A stretch of DNA of 21,559 bases from contig CAJVPJ010000578.1 in NCBI GenBank assembly GCA_910592205.1, positions 1 through 21,559 of the forward strand, written 5' to 3'. This DNA is from Paraglomus occultum. Lineage: Eukaryota; Glomeromycota; Glomeromycetes; Paraglomerales; Paraglomeraceae. A program made the position numbers and the translations under genes. The notes under the pieces are model-generated. The model saw nothing but the letters and a program-made list of their open reading frames with translations, made no database searches and had not been told where the DNA came from. Below are positions 8,831 to 20,000 of the stretch, in pieces. How positions within the stretch are numbered: the first letter of the stretch is position 1; each line of letters opens with the position of its first letter.

Positions 8831-11208
8831 TTACATCATTATAATAAACAGTATTCCACACTTGTTACCAGATTTATCCTCTTCTACATTTTCAATAATA
8901 TTGTTCCAAAGTGTCTCTGCATCAGGACGTTTATCAAGATCAGCATCACAACACCGCTCGGCAAGTTTCTTGTATGCCTCCGGCGCAGAATCAGGCATCG
9001 ACGGTCGCAGTCCCTCACAAACACGTATCGCCAAACATTTGTCAGACGACTAATCTCTAAGTGGCGGTTCGCCAGTAGCAATCAAATACATAATGATACC
9101 AAATGAATATACATCCGATTTCTGAGTAAATTGCGGGTATGGAAAACTTCCGGTGCAATAAATGGCAAACCGCCTTGACTGATTGAATTTGACTTGCGTG
9201 AATTCATTGACCGTGAAAGACCAAGATCGCATATATACTGTATGATTTTGTATAACCCGTATCATCCGTATGCATAACAATGTTTCCGCCATGAAGATTA
9301 CAATGCACTAACCCCGTATCATGAATAACATACAGATAATATGCAATATCGTACAAATGCCGTAATTTATCCAACCACGTCAATTTGTTAATATTTTGAA
9401 CCAAATAAGACAAACGGCTGCCATTGTTAGTATATTGCATAACAGTCATGTACTCTTCTGTCTCTGGATCTTGTATGACTCCATAAATTTGAAGGAATAA
9501 AACATGATTGGTTGCACACTTGGCATGATTTCTGAACTATTAAATAAATAAATAATAATAGAGACAGCTTAAAATATCACTTTAATTAATAGTAATAGTA
9601 CCAATCATTACTTACCCCAGAAATAAATAATTCCGACATTTCATCAAAATTTTTAAATCGTTTGAGTACAACGGTTTCCTCATTCATATGCCATACTTCC
9701 AAATAATTTTTATACTTGGCAGTATAAATCGTTCCTTAACCACCAGATCCAATCTCTTTGAGTTCATAAAAGTCGCTCGCTATACTGCATGTATTTAACC
9801 CAATATGAATAGGTATTTCGTATAAATGTGTTCAGTATTGCATATACGTCGTAATAGAAAACTAAATAAAATTCCCGAGTAGTAGTAGATGGCTCCTGAT
9901 TTTGTGTGTCCTTTAGAGTAGATGGCTCCTGAGTGATTCCAATTATCCAAATGTTCTCAGATGTTAATATCGTCGGGTATTCCTTAGTTAACTATTTTGA
10001 AACAAATAGAATACGACGTTAGAACACTTGTCAATTAAACGTATGATACGCACTTATCGATTGCATTGTTTACACGTATAATTTACCTGATGAAAATCAA
10101 GCGACTGATTGTTTTGTTCGTCAACTACTTTTTTGAGTGTTACACAGGTCAATTCATTATATGTGTGCATCCATGACGTAATGGCGTATCCTCTTGTATG
10201 TTTGTTAATAGAGAATATTCTATCCATTGTATATACGCATCATCTTCATTCATCGTATTGCGCCGTGACTCTGTAATAAATGAATCCAATGACTTCTTGC
10301 CAGTCGTCCAATTAAGGTGTCTTGGTGCTTTGCATTCATAACAGAATGCACTTATATGACGTTTATACTTGGCTGTACATGCCAGACATAATCCACGCCT
10401 CTCCTTTTCTTTTACGAGATAATACTTCCCTCTCCATTTATTGTCATATGTAAATTCGATGGTAACCCAAACATCCCTGTTAAGAATATCAGGATGCTCA
10501 TCACATAACTAATATTACATAATAATAAGTCAATAATTATTTAAACTATTCAATAAACATGATAAGCAAATAGTTTACCTCGGCATAATATAAATCATGT
10601 GTCTCATCTGTTATCTCAAGTGGAATCAATTTAACATAATTATCGGTAGGTACGACCATACAACCATTCACTTCCATCTCTCCTATCACCAATCCAATCA
10701 AATGAAATCCATTCCAATTAGGCGTCATTTGCAGAGTTTGTTTGTGACTGAGTCTTCTTTATAAACTCATCGAGCTGTTTATTGCTGCTAGTCCATCCAT
10801 CTGATAATTGTTTATGTCCGCATATGCACCACACGGGACTACAGCGGAGTATTCCACATTTGGAACAGAATCCATACCGAGAGTAACACTGATAAAAGCG
10901 TTTAACGGCGACCATGTAATACTTGTCATCATGCTTGATTAATCCTTTTATGAGTTTGTTGCGACGCTTAAGCCATACAGAGTATCGTCTAAAGTTATTG
11001 TCATTGTTATTGTACTTGTATGTTGGAAGTGAGTGTATTCTAACAAACTCACTCACAAGTGTTGGTGTGCACTCTTCGCTACTTCCAACTAATACCAACG
11101 CAACGACGTTATCGTCTCATCATCATGAATAGCGTAGTAAACGTTGTCAATTTGAGTCGGCTTTACGTTGGTAGTTTCCCATTCAAGAGTGTCTGATGCT
11201 AACGACAT
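8831..11208 (-). pseudogene. Multi-domain protein kinase pseudogene with two Cys clusters
   Basis: Minus-strand pieces appear in gene order. They are: a start MSLASDTLEW at 11208; a first Cys cluster (CSKC, CSPVWCICG) followed by GWTSSNKQLDEFIKKTQ; a segment LVIGEMEVNGCMVVPTDNYV; an intron 10509-10578; a second cluster (CLACTAKYKRHISAFCYEC) followed by LNWTTGKKSLDSFI; and N-lobe-like VTLKKVVDEQ. After an intron (9992-10086) come IIGITQEPS and FYLVFYYDVY. A second kinase follows: FYELKEIGSGG, VVLKRF, an intron 9537-9615, MTVMQYTNNGS, VHCNLHGGNIV, YICDLGLSRS, GGLPFIAPEV, SDVYSFGIIMY and CEGLRPSMPD. In-frame stops occur at 10718-10720, 9736-9738 (inside the glycine loop) and 9050-9052, with at least four frameshifts. 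The catalytic HRD reads HCN, so the catalytic Asp is lost. The parts match the kinases typical of Rhizophagus. The gene is dead or, at most, a source of fragments. Confidence 0.75.
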
Positions 11209-11589
11209 AGTAATAGATTGACTTTAAGAATTCGATTTTATAAGAATATTGACGACTTTAAGAATTCAAGTTGAAACAAATGTTCGTTTTCAACACTTGT
11301 GTTACATCACACAAATGCAGGTTACACCATCAGCGGTATTGTCTGCCTGTTAGTACAGAACTACTCAGATGAGCGTTTTAACGTTCTGGAATAGTTGGTT
11401 GATCAACTTTCAAGTTCTTGCTCGCACTACTTTATTGATTCTTTTTGGGTCATTCTGCTTTTTTAAGCAGATTTGATAACGTATTGATTGCTCAATGTAG
11501 TGTTCTTCATCGTGTATGAGGAGGGCATAATAATAAAAAAAATTCGAGTATCAAATCATGTGATCAGCATCAACAATCATGTGATAACG

Positions 11590-11940
11590 TACATTTGCAT
11601 AAAAATCTATCGGTCCGCAAATAGACAGGTGTGACTGTGATTATCTAAAAAGTTCCCAATAATACGTCATTGATTAGTACAAAGACGAATTGTAGAAGCA
11701 TGCCGCGCGTTTTTTTGTACAGTCGCACATGTCTATTTGCATAAGGAGCCCCGGTCCCTTAGTGGGCTATTTGCATAACGTGAATGCAAATATACGTTGG
11801 CCGGATCTACTAGAGTTAGGGTCCGCCTTTGATGCATATATGCATGTTTACGTTATGCAAATAGCTAATAGGTCCCACTAAGGGGACTGGGGCTTCTTTA
11901 TGCAAATAAACAGAATACGCAAATATACGTTATGCAAATA
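11590..11940. repeat. Palindromic octamer-rich repeat region
   Basis: The octamer ATGCAAAT, or its complement ATTTGCAT, occurs six times between 11735 and 11940, and a seven-base version (TTTGCAT) occurs near 11593. Within this, the left arm 11734-11782 (TATTTGCATAAGGAGCCCCG, then GTCCCTTAGTGGG and CTATTTGCATAACGT) is mirrored by the right arm 11849-11908 (ACGTTATGCAAATAG, GGTCCCACTAAGGGGACTGG, GGCTTCTTTATGCAAATA). The pair would fold into a long imperfect hairpin with a central loop of about 66 bases. A further CGTTATGCAAATAGG copy lies at 11928, only about 40 bases before the Uma2-like gene's ATG. It could be a miniature transposable element, a promoter with clustered homeodomain/POU-like sites, or both. 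Confidence 0.7.
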
Positions 11941-11979
11941 GGTAGGTAGCCCAATCTCAATAAAAAAAAACTTTTCAAA

Positions 11980-13518
11980 ATGTCGACTGCTTCGTCTGCT
12001 GCTGAAGATTCGGACGAATCCAGATATCCATTGTCGTATGTCTCCAAGAAACGAAAACGTGCCGAAGTTGAAAGCACTTCTGCACCAAAACCTCGGTTAC
12101 AGAGCGATCTTTCCGTTACAGAAACCATCAACCAGCTTAGGCTCAGTTCCAGTCTAAGCTCTAGTTATGACTTAAGTAACCTGGCATCTGGATTCGAAAT
12201 GAATGCAGATACAAATAACGGCGCAAATACTAGCGACGCAGATAATATAAATTATATAAACGAAGCCGATGAAAAAGAAATATATTGGTGGTCGACTAAG
12301 GCGTCTCTAGGTTCTCTGGATATCGATGAAAAAAGGTAAAACATTAGCATTCATTTATTACATTATCTCATGCTAAAGTTTGATTTATTATGTTAGATTG
12401 CCTCTAGTTTTAGCAAGAGACGTAACATTTAGTCAGTTCGCGAAACGAGTTGAAATTATTAAAGCTAGGAGGTTCTTGGATTATCAAAATGGCACTGTAA
12501 CTATTATTGAGCTGCCTACTGCCGAACACGAAATTACGCATGCCAAATTTACCCGTCAGTTTACAAGTGCATTCAATAATGTATCAGCACAAGATGATAT
12601 ATGTGTCTTGGGCGCAATAAGTAAGTCCTAACAAGAATTTAGCCTGCATATTTTGTTGTACTGAAATTAAACTTTATTTCATCCAGAGTTATACACTAAT
12701 CTTCCAAGCAACGAATATCAAGAGCCAGATGCATGTTTTATACCAAGACGTCTATTGGGTCAACCAGCACAAAATCCTTGTGATCGGAATGTTCGTATGA
12801 TTTGTCAATATTAATATAACTAATAATTTGTAAGATATCAATATGGATTCATTATATTTTTAGGGAAATCCATGGCCTAGCATAATTTTTGAAGTCGCTT
12901 CTTCGGAAACACTTCAACATGTGAAGGCCAAAATAAACAAGTTTTGGCTGGCACCGAATCGCTGTGAAGACGTTATCGTTATAAAATTAGGTAATTGGGA
13001 GAGAAGATGCCGTAATACGACGACTAGACGCCCTTTGCGTCGTTTGCGGGTTAGTGTAGTTTGCGATTTTTTTTCCCTTCGTACTTCATCTGTTTAATTG
13101 TTATTATATCTTTTGACAGTGCCTCAAATTTTGTCGGGCTGCAACTCTTCGACAAAACCCAAATGCGACAAGATTCGAACCAATTGAAGAGGTAGGATTT
13201 GTGTTTTACAATTGTTATTCTTTTGCTTGTTTAGTATTAACTCACATTATTTGGTACCCTCAGATTGAGTTCGGATCTGTATATGCGAATGGAAGGGAGA
13301 GCCAATTTTGCAGTAATCCTCATATGAAATGGATTACAATCGATTGTGATTGCATCTATGCTGATTGCGCACAACCTCCTCCCCTTCCTTCGTTTTATAC
13401 GATTATTTCTTCACAGCAGCCATATCCCCAGCCCCAATCGCTTCTTCAAAGACCAGGAGTTGCGATTGACTTATATGATATCCAACAAGATATCTTTCTG
13501 GCGATGGGACCAAATTAA
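11980..13518 (+). CDS. Uma2-like (DUF820) PD-(D/E)XK nuclease-fold protein, six exons
   Basis: Exons 11980-12335, 12397-12620, 12687-12790, 12864-13049, 13120-13191 and 13264-13518 join in phase to 398 residues. All introns are GT-AG (61-73 nt). The N-terminal 110 residues are polar and acidic with a basic KKRKR patch (23-27), a possible nuclear signal. From about 143 the Uma2 pattern appears: RRFLDYQNGTVTIIELP, an H-rich helix (EHEITHAKFTRQF), QEPDACFIP (D208), then IIFEVASSE (E238) and KAKINKFW. This is the 'PD ... EVxS' arrangement of the Uma2/DUF820 branch of the PD-(D/E)XK nuclease superfamily. A C-terminal Pro/Gln-rich segment (QPPPLP, PQPQ) follows. The family is common in bacteria, and relatives are known in AM fungi. 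Real nuclease activity and the target are unknown. The ATG is the first in frame, preceded by an A-rich tract. Confidence 0.82.
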
Positions 13519-13519
13519 T

Positions 13520-14435
13520 AGTGAGTGTCGCGGCTGATGCTGAGATCCGCTGATGCTGAGATCCGCATGACTGATTTTCTATTACCTAATAATTGGGGGT
13601 GTCCCGGCTCATAATCTCAAAAATCACGTCATGGTCACACAGATGCACGCTACGTTATACAAACGATTGAAATAATTCGATCGGTCATTAACACAAGTCG
13701 AATTAAGGGCATATGTACTTAAGGAAAACAATAATAAAAAAAATTTCGGGTCTTGCTTAAGCGATCGAATTATGACGAAATCGAATTATCGAGCGATTTG
13801 AGAATTTTACTTACATTACTCTCATATCGTATGTTTCTAATACTGATTTTCTCTTCACATGCTTCTAACAGATTATGCCGTTACGATCTTTCGTTTTATG
13901 GATGTTAGTATTCGACGATATGCGATTTGTATGCGACGTGTTATTATGAATCTGTACATTTTAGGCTATTATTCAACTTGTAAATTATATTCTATAGATT
14001 TACGCCTTTCTGACACAATGTTAGTGTTCATGGATTTGGGATTATGGATATGATTCTTGCTTCTAACGTTTTATCTCGTGACTGTTTTTTATTGCTAGAT
14101 TGTGAAATGTACGGTATTTGGTTTAATAGAGTATTTGCAATTTGTGATGCTGTACAAATGCTCTTTTATCATACTAACTTCTCCTTATTTCGATTCCTAA
14201 ATTCTTCCATGTGTAAATTCGGTCATTTTCCATTGGTTTTCCAAATATCGCTTACTGTAATGCCTGATTTTAATAATGTATCAAAATATATATGTATATG
14301 AAATAAAAGAGGAAATGATATGTGTTGCGTTGTACAATCATTACGTAAAAGTGATATTAAACGTTACACGTTACTGCTTTTTACGTAACATAAGTATATA
14401 TCACGTGAGTCTCAGCATCAGCCGCGACAATAACT
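13520..14435. mobile_element. TIR-bounded non-autonomous element next to the Uma2-like gene
   Basis: GTCGCGGCTGATGCTGAGA at 13527-13545 is perfectly inverted at 14410-14428, and the match extends imperfectly outward (AGTGAGT versus AGTTATT) to give termini near 13520 and 14435. The element is about 916 bp long. Its left end carries a tandem 16-base duplication of GCTGATGCTGAGATCC (13533-13548 and 13549-13564), and a degenerate relative (GTCCCGGCTCATAATCTCA) lies near 13606. The interior is AT-rich with only non-convincing short frames and no transposase. I found no clear target-site duplication, so the superfamily cannot be named. The left end starts two bases after the stop codon of the upstream gene. 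Confidence 0.65.
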
Positions 14436-14684
14436 GTTATCAATGTGTGTGTAAAAAATTATATAATATTAAGTACGGTTTAAATTTGACTATGGTGGCT
14501 ATCATCTATAAACCGCACAAATATTACATGACTTTCAAACTTTATAAGTTAAAAACAAATAAACCTATTGCAAATCTAAGCCGATAGAATGATAAATTAA
14601 AGTAAGCTGAACATTTTACCGGTGTACTTTTATAAAATGTTATGTAAAATTTCAAGTTATTATGGTTTAAAATTCAGTAAATTT

Positions 14685-15550
14685 CAGTCAAGACTTGATA
14701 TAGTAAAGTCTCAATATAGTAAACTTCGCGTTATAGTCAAGAATTCCTCTGAACAAAAAACCGAAGTATTAAATTTTTCCTCGATAAATTAAAGTTTCAT
14801 AGTAAGTCTCGATATGATAAATTTCGCGTTATAGTCTCAAAAAATATTAGTAAATTGGTCTCTCGTTCTCGATATAGTGAATATTGTACCACTTGATGGA
14901 TTTTGACCAACAATAATACGAACAAACACGTGGTAAATAAAAGTAAGAGAACAATGTGAGATACCAACAGACGAAGAAATCGTTTCAATCGTAAAGAATT
15001 GTGAGTCAAATAAATCGGATGATAAAGATTTGGAGACAGAACCGTTATCCTATGCACAAGCCATTACATTTGTTGACGGCATCGTAACTTTTTTTGAACA
15101 ACAACCGGATGGCGACTTTATTGTTGATAATTCTTTCGTCAGAGGTTTAAGCACATTGAAAAAGAAATTGTTTCAAGGAATTTGCTTCGAGAAAACAAAG
15201 CGTGTTGGATATGTTTGTCCGCAAACATTACGTATCGCACAATAATTGGTGCTATAGTCAATTTTACGTTTTTTTTTTTGAAATGGCTTTAATAAATTGA
15301 CCAAATCAAGAAGTTACTAATAATTGAACAGTATGCATTTGCTCCGTTAATGACTTAGTATCAGTACATTTGTTCAGCACAATTGAATCTTCAGTCAAAA
15401 TAACGTTTAAGTCATTTATTATTATGCTACCACAAGACTGCGATGTAGTAAAGATTTATGCCACGTATATATAAACTTTACTATAACGAGAATATTCGAT
15501 ATAGTCAAAAAACAACCCCGTCCCGTCGACTTTACATCGAATCTTGACTG
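14685..15550. mobile_element. Third pogo/Tigger-like derivative
   Basis: The left terminus CAGTCAAGACTTGATATAGT (from 14685) pairs with the reverse complement of the right terminus, which begins CAGTCAAGATTCGATGTAAA and continues into GTCGACGGGACGGGG, the motif shared with the 783-2611 element. TA follows the right end, while TT precedes the left end, so the target duplication is degraded. Near the left end the sub-terminal word TTCGCGTTATAGTC is repeated at about 14725 and 14825. The element is 866 bp long and contains only the C-terminal part of a transposase, so it is a non-autonomous deletion derivative. Confidence 0.75.
14958..15245 (+). pseudogene. pogo/Tigger transposase C-terminal fragment
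   Basis: The plus-strand frame is open from about 14958: EIPTDEEIVSIVKN, then DDKDLETEPLSYAQAITFVD, GIVTFFEQQPDGDFIVDNSF, VRGLSTLKKKLFQ and a stop at 15243-15245. The acidic segment, the 'ITFVDGIVTFFEQQP' helix and the basic 'VRGLSTLKKKL' helix match the C-terminal tail of fungal Tigger/pogo transposases, which lies after the DDE domain. No DDE motif is present upstream. The last 20 residues after KLFQ look degenerate. An ATG exists inside (15030), but it is unlikely to be a functional start. Confidence 0.6.
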
Positions 15551-15644
15551 TATATATAACAAAAGAGGCAAATTTCGGACTAGAGATCAGCACTTCGTAT
15601 ACGGAATTTACATTGTTTCTTGATAATCTTGGTTGAACCTATTC

Positions 15645-16135
15645 AATGACCCGCCCATCTAAAAGAAAAATTAATGTTAAAGAACAAGAACGAGACAATA
15701 ACAATAATGGAAGGTTTGGCGAAAAATACAGACTGTTGATAATTGGGAGATGACGATAATAGTGGTTGTGATTATGATAATCGTTGGGACAACGATATTA
15801 ATTGGAGTGATAATTTGTTTTACGTTGCTGAGTATATAATTTTGTAATTACACAATCATAGAATGATTTTCGAATCCAAAAAACTACCCCAGGATCACCA
15901 TCAAAAAATTTACGGACACATGACTGCAGTGAAGGTAAGTTCTAAACATCTATATTAAATTTGCCCCAATAACTGAATTTACTAATTAAACCGAATTTCT
16001 TAGCATTTTCCACCTATGTTCCCGACCCAACTTCGATTGAAGCGTGTCCACACTATAATTAGGCAATGGAACGGACATTTTATTTAAACTGGACTTCATT
16101 GTGTACTAAATAAATATTATGATTTGATTCTCAAA
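15645..16135 (+). pseudogene. Decayed reading frame, possibly TE-related
   Basis: An ATG at 15645 opens MTRPSKRKINVKEQERDNNN with a basic start and Asn-rich linker, stopping at a TGA after about 35 codons. One frame over, an acidic Asp/Asn/Trp-rich stretch continues (DDDNSGCDYDNRWDNDINWS) to a TAA. Further downstream come KKLPQDHHQKIYGHMTAVK before a possible GTAAGT donor, and, after a gap, AFSTYVPDPTSIEACPHYN, a TAG, and AMERTFYLN. These pieces look like remains of one gene with a short intron and several lesions. I suspect an old transposon-associated or lineage-specific gene but cannot name the family. Confidence 0.3.
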
Positions 16136-17062
16136 TAAAGCATTGGAAATAACAACAGTTTATAAAAATCATAAATTCAACAACGCTTTTACTAGCATAA
16201 AACTATCCGATGATTCATTATGCCTATATTGTGGAAAAGTTAATATGATATCGTCACAATGTTGTTACTATGCTTTAACTATGCTAAATCAATGTTCTTT
16301 GTAGCTAGGTTGTAACAAGGTTGGTATATCAATCCAGTCACTATATAGTTACTGTATTGCAACAATGTTAGGCTTAGGTTATTATAAGGCGAATACAAGC
16401 AATATATAATTATTATACTACCATTGATCAATGCTTACATAGTACAATGCTTCCACAACTCTAAATCAATGTTCTTATGACAAGTTGTAATTAGGTCACA
16501 AAATGTTGTGTAAACATTATAATTAATATTACATATAACTAGTAACTACCTTGTGACAACATTTCTGGCGAATATACAGTTTCTGTAAAGTATATAAATA
16601 CAAACTCATCTTTTACTTTGACATGGTAACAGTTAAGCAAGCCATTACTATGATGTAAAACGCTTGAGGCAATGGTCATCAAAAAAGTTCTTTTTTTTTG
16701 TGACATTGGAAATAGTACTAGTACCCATTTATAAAATTTCAGCATTAATAAAATTGTGAGATTACAAATAATACATGTGGCTTTATTATTATTATTGATA
16801 CAATTTGCAAAATAAAACAACTATTTACCTTATCTAAACCCTATTCTGCTTCTTTACTGGATATTAACATAGATGACTTAGTTAATTATTGAATCCTTTC
16901 TTTAATTTGGATTTACTATTATATTTAAAATAGACTTAATTATATACTCTTGCTCAGCAACTTTGGCTTTCTTCCCTTACATCCCTCATAACACCAGCCA
17001 CATTATGTTGCCTATTACTATATGTTTTTTGTATATAATCTAGCCTGTTATTGTTCAGTTGC
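16136..17062. other. Spacer without recognised gene
   Basis: AT-rich DNA between the decayed frame and the 3' end of the large SEL1 gene. The word CTAAATCAATGTTCTT occurs at about 16283 and again at about 16462, and GTTGTTAC/GTTACTA-like words recur near both ends, hinting at an old miniature element. No frame shows protein features I recognise. Confidence 0.5.
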
Positions 17063-20000
17063 TTAAAACCAATCAACTGCTTTTTGTTCATCTTCTTTTA
17101 CTCCAGCCCCAAAATTATAATCACCAAGATTATATTGTGCAAAAGCATGTCCTTGCCCAGCAGCTTTTTGATACCATTCAGTTGCCTTGTCTTCATCTTT
17201 TTCTACTCCAGTCCCAAGATAATAACAATTGCCAAGATTATATTGTGCAAATGCATCACCCTGTTCAGCAGCTTTTTGATACCATTCAGCTGCCTTTTGT
17301 TCATCTTTTTCTACTCCAATTTCATTATAATAACACAATCCAAGATTATATTGTGCAACAGCATGTCCTTGTTCAGCAGCTTTTTGATACCATTCAAATG
17401 CCTTTTGTTTATCTTCTTCTACTCCAGTTCCAAGTTGATAACACAAACCAAGATTATATTGTGCAACAGCATCACCTTCTTCAGCAGCTTTTTGATATGA
17501 TTCAATATCAACTGTTTTTTTCTTATCTTTTTCTACTTCAGCTTCAACATGAGACTTATTATCTAGATCAACTTGTGCATCACCTTGTTCAGCAGCTTTT
17601 TTGTACCATTCAATTGCCTTTGGTTCATTTTTTTCAACTCCAATTCCATTATGATAACAATTACCAAGATTATATTGAGCACTAGCATGCCCTTGTTCAG
17701 CAGCATTTTTATACCATTCAAATGCTTTTTGTTCATCTTTTTCTACTCCAGTTCCCCTTTCATAACACACACCAAGATTATATTGAGCTCTGGTATCTTG
17801 TTTTTCAGCTGCTTTATGGTAACATTCAATTGCTTTTTGTTCATCTTTTTCTACTCCAAGTCCATTATAATAACACAAACCAAGATTAAACAGTGCATTT
17901 GCATGTCCTTGTTCAGCAGCTTTTTGATACCATTCAAATGCCTTTTGTTCATCCTTTTCTACTACTACTCCAACTCCATTATGATAATACAGACCAAGAT
18001 TATATTGTGCAACAGCATCACCTTGTTCAGCAGCCATTTGATACAATTCAGTTGCTTTTTGTTCATCTTTGTCTATTTCAGTTCCAAAGTGATTAGCTTG
18101 TGCATTAATACTACCTTGTTCAGCTGCTTTTTTGTATAATTCAATATTAACCATCTTTTGTTCACTATTTACATTTTCTACTCCAGTTTCAATGTGGCTA
18201 TAATTATCAAAATCAGCTTGCACATCAGCATCATCTTGTTCAGTTGCTTTTTGTTTGCCTTTTTCTATTCCAATTCCATTATGATACAAATCAAGATTAT
18301 ATTGTGCTCTAACATTACCTTGTTCAGCAGCTTTTTGATACAATTCAATTGCCTTTTGTTCATCTTTTTCCACAACAACACCATTATAATAATATAAACC
18401 AAGATCAACTTGTGCACCAGCATGTCCTTGTTCAGCAGCTTTTTGATACCATTCAAATGCCTTTTGTTCATCCTTTTCTACTCCAGTTCCAAGATGGTAA
18501 CAATCACCAAGATCAGCTTGTGCATTAACATAACCTTGTTCAGCAGCTTTTTGGTACCATTCAATTGCTTTGTGTTCATCTTCTTTTATTCCAATTCCAT
18601 TATAATAACATAAACCAAGATTATATTGTGCAGCAGGATGTCCTTGTTCAGCAGCTCTTTGATACCATTCAGCTGCTTTTTGCTCATCTTCTTCTACTCC
18701 AATTCCATTATAATAATGTGAACCAAGATCAAATTGTGCATCAGCATGTCCTTGTTCAGCAGCTTTTTGATACCATTCAACTGCTTTCATTTCATCTTCT
18801 TCTACTCCAGTTCCACTGTGATAACAATTACCAAGATTATATTGTGCTTTAGCATCACCTTGTTCAGCAGCTTTTTGAAACCATTCAACTGCCTTTTGTT
18901 CATTTTTCTCAATCCCAGTTCCATTATGATAACACAAAGCAAGATCAACTTGTGCTCCAACATCACCTTGTTCAGCTGCATTGTAATACAATTCAAATTC
19001 TTTCTGTTCATCTGATTTTATGTCAATTCCATTATGATACAGATCAAGATTATATTGTGCTTTAACATTACCTTGTTCAGCAGCTTTTTCAAACCATTCA
19101 ACTGCTTTTTGTTCACTTTTTTCCACTCCAGTTCCATCATGATAATGCAAACCAAGATTAACTTGTGCATCAGTGTGTCCTTGTTTAGCAGCTTTTTGAT
19201 ACCATTCTATTGCTTTTTGCTCATCTTTTTCTACTCCAATTCCATCATAATAACGCAAACCAAGACTATATTGTGCATCAGCATGTCCTTGTTCAGCTGC
19301 TTTTTGATACCATTCAATTGCTTTTTGTTCACCTAATTCTACTCCAGTTTCAAGATATTGTGCAACAGCATGCCCTTGTTCAGCAGCTTTTTGATACCAT
19401 TCAATTGCCTTCTGTTCATCCTTTTCTACTCCATTTCCAAAGTGATAACATTTACCAAGATTATATTGTGCTCTAGCATCACCTTGTTCAGCAGCTTTTT
19501 GGTACCATTCCATTGCTTGTTGTTCATCTTTTTCTACTCCAATTCCATTATAATAACACAACCCAAGATCAACTTGTGCATCAGCATTTCCTTGTTCAGC
19601 AGCTCTTTGGTACCATTCAACTGCTTTTTGTTCATCTTTTTTACTCCAGTTCCATTATGATAACATAACCCAAGATTATATTGTCCAAAGGCATATCCTT
19701 GTTCAGCTGCTTTTTGATGCCATTTAACTGCTTCTTGTTCGTTTTTTTCTACTTCAGTCCCATAGTAATAAAGGTTACCAAGATTATATTGTGCAAACAT
19801 ATCACCTTGTTCAGCTGCTTTTTGATACCAATAAACCGCCTTTTGTTCATTTTTTTCTACTTTATTTCCGTTTTCATAACACCAACCAAGATAAGCTTTT
19901 GTACCAGTATGTTGTGGGTCAGGCATAGCTGCTTTTTGATACCATTCAAATGTTTTTTGTTCAATTTTTCCTATTTCAGTTCCAAGACAGCAACAATTAC

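Noticed and set aside
13859-14587. Several Phe/Tyr-rich frames inside and beside the TIR element
   Set aside because: Composition follows the local AT bias, the frames overlap each other, and none shows transposase motifs.
16250-16560. Possible miniature inverted-repeat element (GTCACAATGTTGTTAC-like words and repeated CTAAATCAATGTTCTT)
   Set aside because: Arms are short and imperfect and I could not define termini or a target duplication.
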